Shown here in pieces: positions 10,865-21,358 of a stretch of DNA of 64,000 nucleotides. The stretch lies in assembly GCF_001641265.1 (NCBI RefSeq), contig NW_020167529.1, positions 397,001 to 461,000 of the forward strand, read 5' to 3'. Each line of letters begins with the position of its first letter. Within the stretch, counting starts at the first letter, position 1. The notes under the pieces are model-generated. The model ran no database searches. It worked only from the letters and a program-made list of their open reading frames with translations, and had not been told where the DNA came from. This DNA is from Pseudogymnoascus destructans. Its lineage: Eukaryota > Ascomycota > Leotiomycetes > Thelebolales > Thelebolaceae. The position numbers were made by a program, and so were the translations under genes.

Positions 10865-11572
10865 AATCCGATACATTCTCGTGCTCAACCTTTTGTCTCC
10901 TCTGCCGCGTACTACTCATGTACTCTTAGCATACGTATGCACCACAACCCAGTAAACCACCACTCTAACAGTGACTTGTTCATGACCTCTCCCACCCCTC
11001 AAAATCCTCCCAGGCTACACTCTCACAACGCACGCGCCCCATCCACACCAAATCCCTCCACCCCCCCACCCCCCCCCCAACCCAAATCAGGGTTAGCGCC
11101 TTCTCTGTGTTGAGACCATAGACCCAACTTTTTTGTTGCCTGCAATTGCTCCCGTCTGTGCATCGACGATTCCCAACGACGACCTCCCTCTCCCCCCGCA
11201 ACTTCCATTGGAAATCAACCTTTCTATCCTCTCTTCCCCTCCCCCCGCTCTCCCGAAGCTCCTTATTCTCCTTCGTCGGGTCCCCAATTCACAAACTATC
11301 AATCTATAATCATCATCAATCACTTCTCTATTTCTTGCCGTACCCTTCTTGCCCTCGTCGAGCTTCAAATCCCCCCCTTACGTTGGTTGTAATCATACCC
11401 ATTCTTCACAGACAAGCCATTCATACAGTTCCTGCAATTTACGAAACACCAACCACCAAGACAAACCTCGCCGTGGATCCTATTCACGGACTCTCCAACA
11501 AGCAATCCTCCACCCGATAACCACTCACCTACTTCACCATCATAGTCTTCGGACGTTAAATACCCACTCGCC

Positions 11573-14500
11573 ATGCGTCCCGAAGTCGAGCAGGAGCTCG
11601 CCCACACGCTCCTCGTGGAGCTGCTGGCATACCAATTCGCGTCGCCCGTGCGCTGGATCGAGACACAAGATGTCATTCTTGCCGACAAGTTGACCGAGAG
11701 GATTGTCGAGATCGGTCCCGCAGATACCCTTGGTGTGATGGCGAAGAGGACGCTGGCCTCCAAGTACCAGGCTCACGATGCCGCCAAGTCTGTGCAGAGA
11801 CAGATTCTCTGCTATAACAAGGACGCGAAGGAGATCTACTACGATGTTGACCCAGTGGAGGAGGAGCCAGAGGCAGCTGCGTCGAGCGATGCGCCTGCTG
11901 CTGCTGCCCCTGCTGCTGGCGCCGCCCCTGTCGCTGCTGCTGCACCTGCCGCAAGTGCAGGACCAGCGGCACAAGTCCCAGATGCCCCCGTTGGCGCCCT
12001 GGAGATTGTCAGGTCTCTTATCGCACAGAAGCTGAAGAAGCCGTTTACGGAGGTTCCTTTGAGCAAGGCTATCAAGGATCTTGTTGGAGGTATGCATGTT
12101 CATTCATTTCAGAGTCTGTGTTACAGCGGCTAACAATTCATCAATAGGCAAATCGACTCTCCAAAACGAAATATTAGGTGACTTGGGCAAGGAGTTTGGC
12201 TCGACACCCGAGAAGCCCGAAGATATCCCCTTGGACGAGCTTTCACAATCCATGCAGGCTACATTCAACGGCCAACTTGGAAAGCAGTCACTATCTCTTA
12301 TCGCCAGGTTAATTTCATCAAAGATGCCTGGTGGCTTCAATATCACATCCGCTAGGAAATATCTCGAGACGAGGTGGTGTCTTGGTCCGGGGCGCCAGGA
12401 CGGTGTCCTCCTGCTGGCGCTTACTATGGAGCCCTCGGCACGTCTCGGGGCGGAGGCCGACGCCAAAGCGTTCCTCGACGAGGTATCAAATAAATATGCG
12501 ACAAATGCTGGGATCAGCCTTTCCGCACCTGTCGCTGCTGCGGGCGGTGGTGGTGGCGGCGGAATGATGATGGACCCTGCTGCGATTGACGCACTGACCA
12601 AGGACCAGCGCGCGCTGTTCAAGCAACAACTTGAGCTGTTCGCGAGGTACTTGAAGATCGATTTACGGGCGGGCGACAAGTCCTTTGTTGGCGCTCAGAA
12701 GTCGGAGGCTGCTCTGCAGTCACAGCTCGACTTGTGGAATGTAGAGCACGGAGAGGCATACGCGGCTGGTATTGAGCCCGTCTTCACATCGCTGAAGGCT
12801 AGAGTTTATGATTCATCTTGGAATTGGGCTCGTCAAGATGCGCTTCTCATGTTCTACGATATCATTTTCGGCCGCCTCAAGGCTGTCGATCGTGAGATTG
12901 TTAGCCAGTGTATCCGAATCATGAACCGTGCGAACCCAACGCTCATCGACTTCATGCAGTATCACATCGACCACTGCCCGGCAGACCGAGGAGAGACTTA
13001 CCAGCTCGCCAAGGAGCTTGGACAGCAGCTTATTGAGAACTGCAAGGATGTTCTCAACACGCCTCCTATGTACAAGGACGTGTCTGTTCCTACCGGTCCC
13101 CACACTACAGTCGACGCCCGTGGCAATCTCGAGTACAGCGAGATTCCAAGAACGAGCGTGCGCAAGCTGGAGCACTATGTCAAGGACATGGCCGATGGAG
13201 GAAAGATCTCCGAGTACGGAAACCGAACCAAGGTCCAGCACGATCTTGGCAAGATCTACAAGCTCATCAAGCAGCAGAACAAGCTGTCTAAGGAATCTCA
13301 ACTTCAGATCAAGACTCTGTACAGCGATGTCATCCGTTCCCTGGCCATGAGCGAGGGTCAAATTATGCCCAAGGAGACCAAGGGCAGTGTCAGCGGCATC
13401 AAGAAGCCCGTCAAGCAAGGAAAGGTCGAGACTATCCCATTCTTGCACTTAAAGAGAAAGGATGAGCATGGATGGGAGTACAGCAAGAAGCTTACCGGTC
13501 TTTATATCAATGGCCTGGAGGATGCCGCGAAGAACGGCCTCTCCTTCCAGGGAAAGAATGCGCTTATGACTGGTGCAGGTGCTGGCTCCATTGGTGCTGA
13601 GGTCCTCCAGGGCTTCATCAGCGGTGGTGGTAAGGTCGTTGTCACGACTAGCCGCTTTTCCCGTGAAGTCACAGAGTACTACCAGGCCATGTACGCACGC
13701 TACGGATCCAGGGGCTCTCAGCTCATCGTTGTTCCTTTCAACCAAGGAAGCAAGCAAGATGTTGACGCTCTGGTTGACTACATCTACAACCCCAAGGATG
13801 GTCTTGGATGGGATCTTGACTTCGTTATTCCCTTCGCTGCTATCCCGGAGAACGGACGTGAGATCGACAGTATCGACTCGAAGTCTGAGCTTGCTCACCG
13901 TATCATGCTTACCAACGTGCTCCGTCTCCTTGGTGCCGTCAAGAAGGAGAAGGCCGACCGCGGATACGAGACTCGCCCGGCACAAGTTATCCTGCCATTG
14001 TCTCCCAACCACGGTACCTTCGGTAACGATGGTCTGTACTCCGAGTCCAAGCTGGGTCTCGAGACCCTCTTCAACCGCTGGCACTCTGAGAACTGGGGTA
14101 ACTTCCTCACCATCTGCGGTGCAGTTATTGGATGGACTCGTGGCACTGGCCTTATGGGTGCTAACAACATCACTGCTGAGGGCGTTGAGGCTTACGGTGT
14201 TCGCACCTTCTCGCAAACCGAGATGGCCTTCAACCTGTTGGGTCTCCTGACTCCTCCTATGGTCGACCTTTGCCAGTCTGAGCCTGTCTTCGCCGATCTT
14301 AACGGTGGACTCCAGTTCATCCCACGTCTAAAGGACGTCATGACCAACCTCCGCAAGGATATCATGGATACCAGCGAGGTTCGCCGTGCCGTCAGCAAGG
14401 AGACAGCTCTTGAGAACAAGATCGTCAACGGTGAGAAGAGCGAGGCTCTGTACCAGAAGGTTACCATTGAGCCCCGCGCCAACATCAAGTTCGACTTCCC

Positions 14501-17285
14501 CAACCTGCCAGACTGGGAGAAGGATATCAAGCCTCTCAACGAGAACCTCAAGGGCATGGTCGACCTCGAGAAGGTTGTCGTTGTCACTGGTTTTGCTGAG
14601 GTCGGTCCTTGGGGTAACTCGAGGACTCGCTGGGAGATGGAGGCTTATGGCCAGTTCTCCCTCGAGGGATGCATTGAGATGGCCTGGATTATGGGTCTTA
14701 TCAAGAACCACAACGGTCTGATCAAGGGCAAGCAGTACGCCGGATGGGTTGATGCTAAGACTGGCGAGCCGGTTGATGATAAGGATGTCAAGCCAAAGTA
14801 CGAGGCACACATCCTTGAGCACGCCGGTATCCGTCTTATCGAGCCAGAGATGTTCGACGGGTACGACCCCAACAAGAAGGAGCTCCTCCAGGAGGTTGTC
14901 ATTGAGGAGGATCTTGAGCCATTTGAGACTTCCAAGGAGAATGCGAATGAGTTCAAGCTCAAGCATGAGGACAAGGTTGAGATCTTTGAGATCAAGGAGT
15001 CTGGCGAATACACTGTCCGCCTAAAGAAGGGCGCAAGCCTGTTGGTTCCCAAGGCTCTTCGCTTCGACCGCATCGTTGCCGGCCAGATTCCACTTGGCTG
15101 GGACGCGACCAAGTACGGTATCCCTGACGACATCGTCGCACAAGTTAACCCAGTTACTCTTTGGGTTCTTGTATGCACGGTTGAATCTCTCCTGGCCTCT
15201 GGTATCACCGACCCGTACGAGTTCTACAAGTACGTCCACATCTCCGAGGTCGGTAACTGTATCGGTTCCGGTATTGGTGGCGCAACAGCTCTCAGGGGCA
15301 TGTACAAGGATCGCTACTTGGACCTGCCGATCCAGAAGGATATTCTCCAGGAGTCTTTCATCAACACGATGAGTGCCTGGGTTAACATGTTGATCCTGTC
15401 GTCAACTGGACCAATCAAGACCCCATCAGGTGCCTGCGCCACTGCCGTCGAGTCTCTGGATATCGGTTACGAGACCATCATCGAGGGCAAGGCCCGCGTC
15501 TGCTTCGTCGGTGGATTCGATGACTTCACCGAGGAAGGCTCGTACGAGTTCGCCAACATGAAGGCCACCAGCAACGGCGTGGACGAGCTCGCCCACGGTC
15601 GCACTCCCGCCGAGATGTCTCGCCCAGCAACCACCACCAGAAACGGCTTCATGGAGTCCCAGGGTGCCGGTATGCAGCTCATCATGACCGCCAAGCTGGC
15701 CCTCGACATGGGTGTACCCATCTACGGTATCCTCGGCATGACCGCCACTGCCACCGACAAGATCGGCCGCTCCATCCCAGCTCCCGGCCAAGGTGTCCTC
15801 ACCACCGCCCGCGAGTCCGCCGGCGCCTTCCCATCCCCCCTCCTCGACATCAAGTACCGTAGACGCCAGATCGAGCTCCGCAAGAAGCAGATCGTCCAAT
15901 GGCAAGAATCCGAGCTCGAGTACCTCCACGAGGAGGTCGCAGCCATGAAGGCCCAGAGCGCTGGCGACTTCAACGAGGCCGTCTACACCAGCGAGCGCAC
16001 AGACCACATCGAGCGCGAAGCAGCCCGCCAAGTCCGCGACGTCCTCGACCAGCTCGGCAACAGCTTCTGGAAGAAGGACCCTACCATAGCGCCTATCCGC
16101 GGTGCCCTCGCCACTTGGGGTCTCACCATCGACGATCTCGACGTCGCCTCCTTCCACGGCACCTCGACCGTCGCGAACGACAAGAATGAGTCCAAGACCA
16201 TCTGCCAGCAGCTCGAGCACCTCGGCCGCAAGAAGGGCAACGCCCTCCTCGGTATCTTCCAGAAATTCCTTACTGGCCACCCCAAGGGCGCTGCTGGTGG
16301 CTGGATGATGAACGGCGCGCTGCAAGTCCTCAACACCGGTCTCGTCCCCGGTAACCGCAATGCAGATAACATCGATCAGGTCATGGAGCAGTTCGACTTC
16401 ATCGTCTACCCCAGCAAGAGCATCCAAACCGACGGCATCAAGGCCTTCTCCGTGACCTCATTCGGCTTCGGGCAGAAGGGCGCGCAGGCTATTGGTATCC
16501 ACCCTAAATACCTCTTCGCGACGCTCGATGAGGAGACGTTCGCTACGTACCGTGGCAAGCTAGAGGCCAGGCAGAAGAAGGCGTATAGGTACTTCCATAA
16601 TGGGCTTATCAACAACTCTATCTTCGTCGCGAAGACCCATGCGCCGTACACGGATGAGCAGATGCCGGATGTCTTCCTCAACCCTAACGCTAGGGTGTCG
16701 GTTGATAAGAAGACCGCCGGACTTACCTACTCCCCCAACTTCGCCGCTGAAGCCGTAGCCGCCGCCCGCGCAGCCAAGGCGCCCAAGCCTGCCACCACAT
16801 CAAGCAAAGAAGCCACCAAACTGGTCGTGGAGAAACTGGCCAAGAGCACCGCTGCCCCAGGCACAAAGGTCGGCGTCGACGTCGAGGATGTGTCGGCTAT
16901 CAACATCGATAACTCCACCTTCGTAGAGCGCAACTTCACGGATGAGGAGGCGCGGTATTGTCGCGCTGCTGCGGATCCGCAGGCGAGTTTTGCGGGGAGG
17001 TGGAGCGCGAAGGAGGCGGTTTTTAAGAGTTTGGGGGTGCCGAGCCGGGGGGGGGGGGCGGAGTTGAAGAGTATTGAGGTTTTGGCGGGGGAGGGGGGGG
17101 TGTTGGTTGTTCATGTGAGTATTCAAGACTGTTTGACAAGGTGTGATGTGAATGGTGTGCTGACTTGGAAATAGTTACATGGTGATGCGGCGACTGCTGC
17201 CAAGAAGGCGGGTGTTAGGGAGGTGAGTGTTTCGATCTCGCATTCGGCGAGTCAGGCTGTTGCGATTGCGGTGTCGACTTTTTAA
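11573..17285 (+). CDS. fas2: Fatty acid synthase subunit alpha
   Basis: FAS alpha chain. Three exons, 11573-12089, 12148-17114 and 17175-17285, with 58- and 60-nt introns (GTATGC...AATAG; GTGAGT...AATAG), give 1864 residues. The introns restore GGKST and the C-terminal motif respectively. Domain order: the C-terminal part of the malonyl/palmitoyl transferase, an Ala/Pro linker, an ACP whose phosphopantetheine Ser is in LVGGKSTLQNEI (Ser ~175, at the first junction), ketoreductase with TGAGAGSIGAEV (~646), ketosynthase with PSGACATAVES (Cys ~1268) and a C-terminal phosphopantetheinyl transferase (VGVDVEDVSAIN ~1747; WSAKEAVFKSLGV). It ends in VSISHSASQAVAIAVSTF. Start codon use is supported by MRPEVEQELAHTLLVELLAYQFASPVRW. 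Pathway partner of fas1. No PKS or P450 lies nearby, so this is taken as primary metabolism. Confidence 0.97.
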
Positions 17286-17984
17286 GTCAGCTGTAGGGGG
17301 TGTGGGGTGTATATATAAGATCTAGGATCGAGACTACCTGTTTCGTTTTCCTCTCCTGTTACGGATTGGCTGCGGGCAGGGCAGGTTTGTTTTTCGTGTG
17401 TGGATAATAAAGGATAGAAAGAAGAGGCCGACGAAAGGAGGTCGGGGTAATCACAAGATTGGGAGGAAGTATATTATTATAGTAGTGTTGGGATAGAATA
17501 TGGATGGGTTATTTTACTTACTCACTTTGGCTTTTTGAATGATGTGCTGTGCTGTGTCTGTATGAAACGAGTATAATGTGCTGTATAGTGGAATTGAGGT
17601 GGGTAGGTGAGATGGGTTGCACAGGGGTTAGGTTAGAGACGGGTGGAATACATGGGATGTTGCACACACAGTAGCACACCCATCTATATACGGCAGGTAG
17701 ACAGACTCCTCTATGTTCGACCTGAGAAACCCAGTGAGAAACACAACACACAGCCAACAAAGGCCGGGGGCGGGAAGAATCTAGAGCTTCGGATTGGGGA
17801 TGAGCAATTCAGTTCAGTTCACAAAGTCCAAACAGTCAAAGACAAAAAAAAGCGTAAATTGCGGTATTGATCTCAATCCCCCAAACGCATCCAAAACAAC
17901 CAAGCAAAGTAAAAGCAACGTAGTACTCCTATCCTCCCACCATAATCATCTCAACCCCATCTCTGCGTCCAAAAACACCCCACC
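17286..17984. other. Convergent 3' region between fas2 and cpa1
   Basis: It holds the 3' UTRs of the convergent genes, including a GTATATATAAG stretch near 17309 and an ATAATAAAGGA poly(A)-like element near 17405. No gene is supported; the two short ORFs are low-complexity. Confidence 0.6.
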
Positions 17985-19422
17985 CTAAGCCGCAGCAGCA
18001 GCCTTCTGCGCCGGCGCAACACCCACGCGCTCCTTAGCCAGGATATCGACCAAGAGCGGGCTAATCCTCTCCTCCACAACCGCACCAACGACCTTCTTCC
18101 CATCCTTGTAGCGACGCACGTTCTCCAGGTACATATCGAACAGGTAACTGCTATCCATCGGTCCTCCCTTGGCCTCGGGATGGAACTGCGTGCTAAAAAT
18201 AGGACGGGTGGTGTGGATCATCCCCTCATTGGAGCCATCGTTCAGGTTGACGAAGTACTCCTTGAAGTAGTCTGGGAGGGTGGAGGTGTCGACGGCGTAC
18301 CCGTGGTTCTGGGATGTGATGTGGCACTGTCCAGTCGTGCGGTCGAGAGCGGGGATGTTGTGCGCACGGTTGCCATATTTGAGCTTGATGGTGCGACCGC
18401 CGGCTGCAAGAGCGAGGAGCTGGTGGCCGAGACAGATGCCGAAGACGGGGACCTGGGAAGTCGCCATCAGGCGCTTGAGGTGGTACACGGTATCAGCGCA
18501 GTGGGTTGGGTCGCCGGGGCCGTTAGAGATGAAAACGCCGTCGAAGTGGTGCGCGACCTTGTGGATGGGGAAGTCGTAAGGGAAGACCGTGACGGAGGCG
18601 CCGCGGGAGACGAGGGAGCGGAGGATGTTCTCCTTGACGCCGCAGTCGATGACGGCTACGTGCATGTCGCCCTTGGGGGAGGGGACATGGAAGGGGGCTT
18701 TGGTGGAGACGCGCTTGACGAGGTTGATTTGCTCGGGGTCCACGAAGGCTTCGTCTTGGTCGGCGTCGTATTCCTCGCCGATGGTGATGCGGGCGAGGGA
18801 GGAGCCGCGCTCGCGGAGGTAGGTGACGATGGCGCGGGTGTCGACGCCGGAGATGGCGGGGACGCCTTCGCGTGCGCACCAGGCGGAGAGGGACTCGACG
18901 GCCGTCCAGTGGCTGTATTGGAGGGCGTAGTCGGCGACGACGACGCCGACGCACTGGATGTTGGGGGACTCGAAGTACTTGAGGAGTCCGAACTCGTCAC
19001 GCTGGTTGGATGGCACGCCGTAGTTCCCAATGAGTGGCTGGGTGAAGACGAGGATCTGGCCGCGGTAGGAGGGGTCCGTCATGGACTCCGGGTAGCCGAC
19101 GAGGGAGGTCGTGAAGACGGCCTCGCCGGAGATGTTGGACTTGGCTCCGAATGATTTGCCGTGGAAGACTGGGCCGTCCTGTTTCTCAGTTAGAAAATCT
19201 TCCTTTTGTCGTCTTCCCCCCCAACGCCACTTTTCAACATACCCTGATAGTGAACGTAGCCCGATCATGAGCAATCGGTGTAGCCCTTGGCCTGGTTACA
19301 GGCATAGTCCTTCCAACGGTCGGCTCGACGGTGGCCAGGAACCTAGCCTGCTGCGAGACCAAGCGGCCATTGAGCGCGATTCCTGCGCCCCTCAGGGCCG
19401 GCTTGGAAAAGCGAGCAAGCAT
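17985..19422 (-). CDS. cpa1: Carbamoyl-phosphate synthase, arginine-specific small (glutaminase) subunit
   Basis: Glutamine amidotransferase subunit that feeds ammonia to the large subunit for arginine synthesis in mitochondria (Neurospora arg-2, yeast CPA1). Exons 19422-19243 and 19178-17985, joined across a 64-nt intron (GTATGT...AACAG), encode 457 residues. The first ~45 are an Arg/Ala-rich presequence (MLARFSKPALRGAGIALNGR) fitting mitochondrial import. The CPSase small-chain domain begins DGPVFHGKSFGA. The class I glutaminase domain carries the nucleophile in FGICLGHQ (Cys ~305) and the His/Glu pair in FHPEAKGGP (~394/396), so the catalytic triad is intact. The leader carries the arginine attenuator uORF ending 55 nt upstream of this ATG, predicting translational repression by arginine. 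Confidence 0.96.
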
Positions 19423-19477
19423 GTCGTAGTAGAAGTTTTGTGTGTAAAGTGGTGGTATATGGTTGATCGACGATTCG

Positions 19478-19793
19478 TCAATTTACTGAAGCTTTCCAGA
19501 TGTGATCTACGCAGTGGGTTAGCATGTTGTGCGGGATGTTGCGGTAGGCGGGGTTTGCTCGTGTGCGCACCTGAAATGTAATCCTATGACCGAGTCATTA
19601 GCCAGAGATCCCACGAAGCCTTTTCCGACGAGAGCAGAAAGAAGAAAGAGCCAGCTAAATAGTACGGTATAGATGAAGAATATCCAACACTCCTAGCGGT
19701 GACTGACACCGCCATCCGCCTCGACAACGCCGCTCGGTGAAGAAAAAGAGTCGCACATACCTGCGAAGTGAAGACTGACGGGCGCGCACTCAT
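19478..19793 (-). CDS. Arginine attenuator peptide (AAP) uORF, split over three exons
   Basis: Spliced on the minus strand from 19793-19761 (MSARPSVFTSQ), 19583-19571 (13 nt: DYIS plus one base) and 19506-19478 (rest of the Asp codon, HIWKASVN, TGA), the 75 nt encode a 24-residue peptide. It matches the fungal AAP in length and pattern: RPSVFTSQ core, Asp at position 12, DH-W near the end. The AAP stalls terminating ribosomes when arginine is high, lowering initiation at the downstream CPA1 start. Introns: 177 nt (GTATGT...CATAG) and 64 nt (GTGCGC...CGTAG). If intron 1 were retained, the frame would run on to a 69-residue ORF. The stop lies 55 nt before the cpa1 ATG. Splicing is inferred, not observed. 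Confidence 0.88.
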
Positions 19794-20893
19794 AGACGCA
19801 ACGTGAAGAAAAACAGCTTAGCAGCTAATAAATGGGGGATATCATTCAAATATCCCTTGTATAAATGTAATTGGGCTTTTTTGAATTGACAGCGGTGAAG
19901 GTTGTTGTTTTAGTGGGGAGAATTGTGTTGGATTGAGGATTGGAAGAGGAAGATGGAGGTGGGACGACGAGATCGGAACTTGGTCTCGCGTAAAAAACTG
20001 CTGGTCCCTCAGTCTTTGTATGCACAAGCAAAATAATTATGGATATCGGGGCGCTCTTATTGGCTGTAATTGGTTGGGGGATAAGCGGTGACGGCTCCGA
20101 CGGCCGAAAAAATCGAATTATTTGATTGGCTGAGGACGGATAATTGAGAATTAAGCCATGGTAGTGTGCTAGTCACGTGGCAGTCAAGATTTCGCCACCG
20201 ACGTCGTTTATTTTTGATAATGCAGCATTATCAAAATGTTCTGGCCGGCGCGTTGGAAGACAATCAATGCCATTGCGAGGTTGATTGCTTTTTTATCTGC
20301 GGGATTAGGGGCACGATGGGAGAGGAGAGCTGGTGGGGTTGGACGTTGCCTATTGCTTTGAATGTCGGAATTCATCATTGAGCTTCTATGATCACACTTT
20401 CACTGTTGAATGAGTAGAGACGTCAATGTTTTATATCATTCAATTCTATCTTTCGTAAACCCACACCATAAACCAACATAAATCCCTATAAATTTCGATC
20501 CCGTTGTGCCCCAAACCCCTATTCCCATCGCATATCCTCGCATAATCGAGAAAGCCGTTGGTGGCACTGGATCCAGGCTTTCCTCACCAGCTTGCCCAGA
20601 CCGCCACTTGGTCGATATTCAACATTATGGTAACCGCGACTTTCCTCCGCATCGTCAATGCCAGCTATCTTTCCCATCTGCTTCCGGTGTTGGTTCTCAC
20701 AATGTGGGACTTAGCGATATTGGTCCTGCAGGGCTACGCACTTCTGCCCGCCGCCGGTGCTATTACTCCACATAAAAAAACCGAAAATTCAACATCAAGC
20801 AGCGGCATGTGCAAAAGATTTGAACATCCATAGTTTTGAATCCGAAGTGGTTTCTAGTCCCATTTACTCGCCACAATCACACAAAGTAAAACG
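19794..20893. promoter_or_regulatory. cpa1 upstream region; otherwise no gene seen
   Basis: It contains inverted CCAAT boxes (ATTGG near 20058, 20070 and 20125), a TCACGTGG element near 20173 and AT-rich stretches. Short plus-strand ORFs at 20166-20381 and 20506-20833 show no recognisable protein pattern. Confidence 0.45.
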
Positions 20894-20974
20894 GGCGTGT
20901 TGCCAGAGTGGTTAATGGGTATGACTAGAAATCATATGGTTTCGGCCGCGTAGGTTCAAATCCTGCACACGTCG
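20894..20974 (+). tRNA. tRNA-Ser (anticodon AGA)
   Basis: Acceptor arms GGCGTGT and ACACGTC pair over seven positions (one G-T), with discriminator G. The anticodon stem TATGA/TCATA holds the loop CTAGAAA, so the anticodon is AGA (reads UCU). The long variable arm (TGGTTTCGGCCGC) is typical of serine tRNAs. The T arm GTAGG-TTCAAAT-CCTGC carries the B box GGTTCAAATCC. No intron. T-runs follow at 20988-20993 and 20995-21002 as Pol III terminators. Confidence 0.95.
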
Positions 20975-21358
20975 TTTCAATACTTTATTTTTTATTTTTT
21001 TTGATTATTGAGATAAAAGTATCTACTGGAGCAATTCACCGGAGCAACTCTTATAGTTGATATAAATTCAGTCTCACGCCCAAAATGAGGTCTGTCTGTT
21101 TTGTAGGGAAGTAATAGTAAAGTAATATCATACCATCCCACGCCATCTTTCTACCTAGCGATTCATATCAATCATGCGCGCTTGTATAGTACTATGTATA
21201 TCTAACCCAACACCCCATTCAATGTTTCGACCCCATCCAATCCATGCCCGAAAATACATCGAGGCGCTCTTATAAAACGTGACATGCTCACACCACATCT
21301 TCCCCCTCCCCTTTCAAATCCAACTTCCAACTTCCATCCCCCCCCCCCGGCGCACCTT
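20975..21358. other. Spacer between tRNA-Ser and the OPT gene 3' end
   Basis: AT-rich then C-rich; it contains the tRNA terminator and the 3' flank of the transporter gene. No further gene seen. Confidence 0.5.
20988..21002 (+). terminator. Pol III terminator of tRNA-Ser
   Basis: T6 at 20988-20993, then T8 at 20995-21002, starting 14 nt after the tRNA end. Confidence 0.75.

Larger units (their letters stand above)
9761..11572. promoter_or_regulatory. Divergent promoter shared by fas1 and fas2
   Basis: 1.8 kb lies between the two start codons, with no supported gene. It contains the fas1 leader intron, a 17-G run (10182-10198), three to four 11-bp units GAGGATGGTAC (10350-10402), a 13-bp tandem array (10641-10864) and pyrimidine-rich leader sequence next to fas2. 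The shared placement suggests co-regulation. I could not identify a specific fatty-acid factor site with confidence. Confidence 0.7.

Noticed and set aside
15426..16427. 333-codon minus-strand ORF opposite FAS2
   Set aside because: Shadow of the ketosynthase codons; Asp/Glu/Leu/Ala-rich with no domain.
3396..17285. FAS pair as part of an aflatoxin/sterigmatocystin-type secondary-metabolite cluster
   Set aside because: No polyketide synthase, P450, transcription factor or other tailoring gene nearby, and both subunits have normal housekeeping length.
18180..19154. 324-codon plus-strand ORF opposite cpa1
   Set aside because: Gly/Val/Asp-rich shadow of the glutaminase frame.
19584..19793. 69-residue unspliced ORF starting at the attenuator ATG
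   Set aside because: Only its first 11 residues match the AAP; the rest is intron-like and begins with GTATGT. The spliced 24-residue version fits the family.
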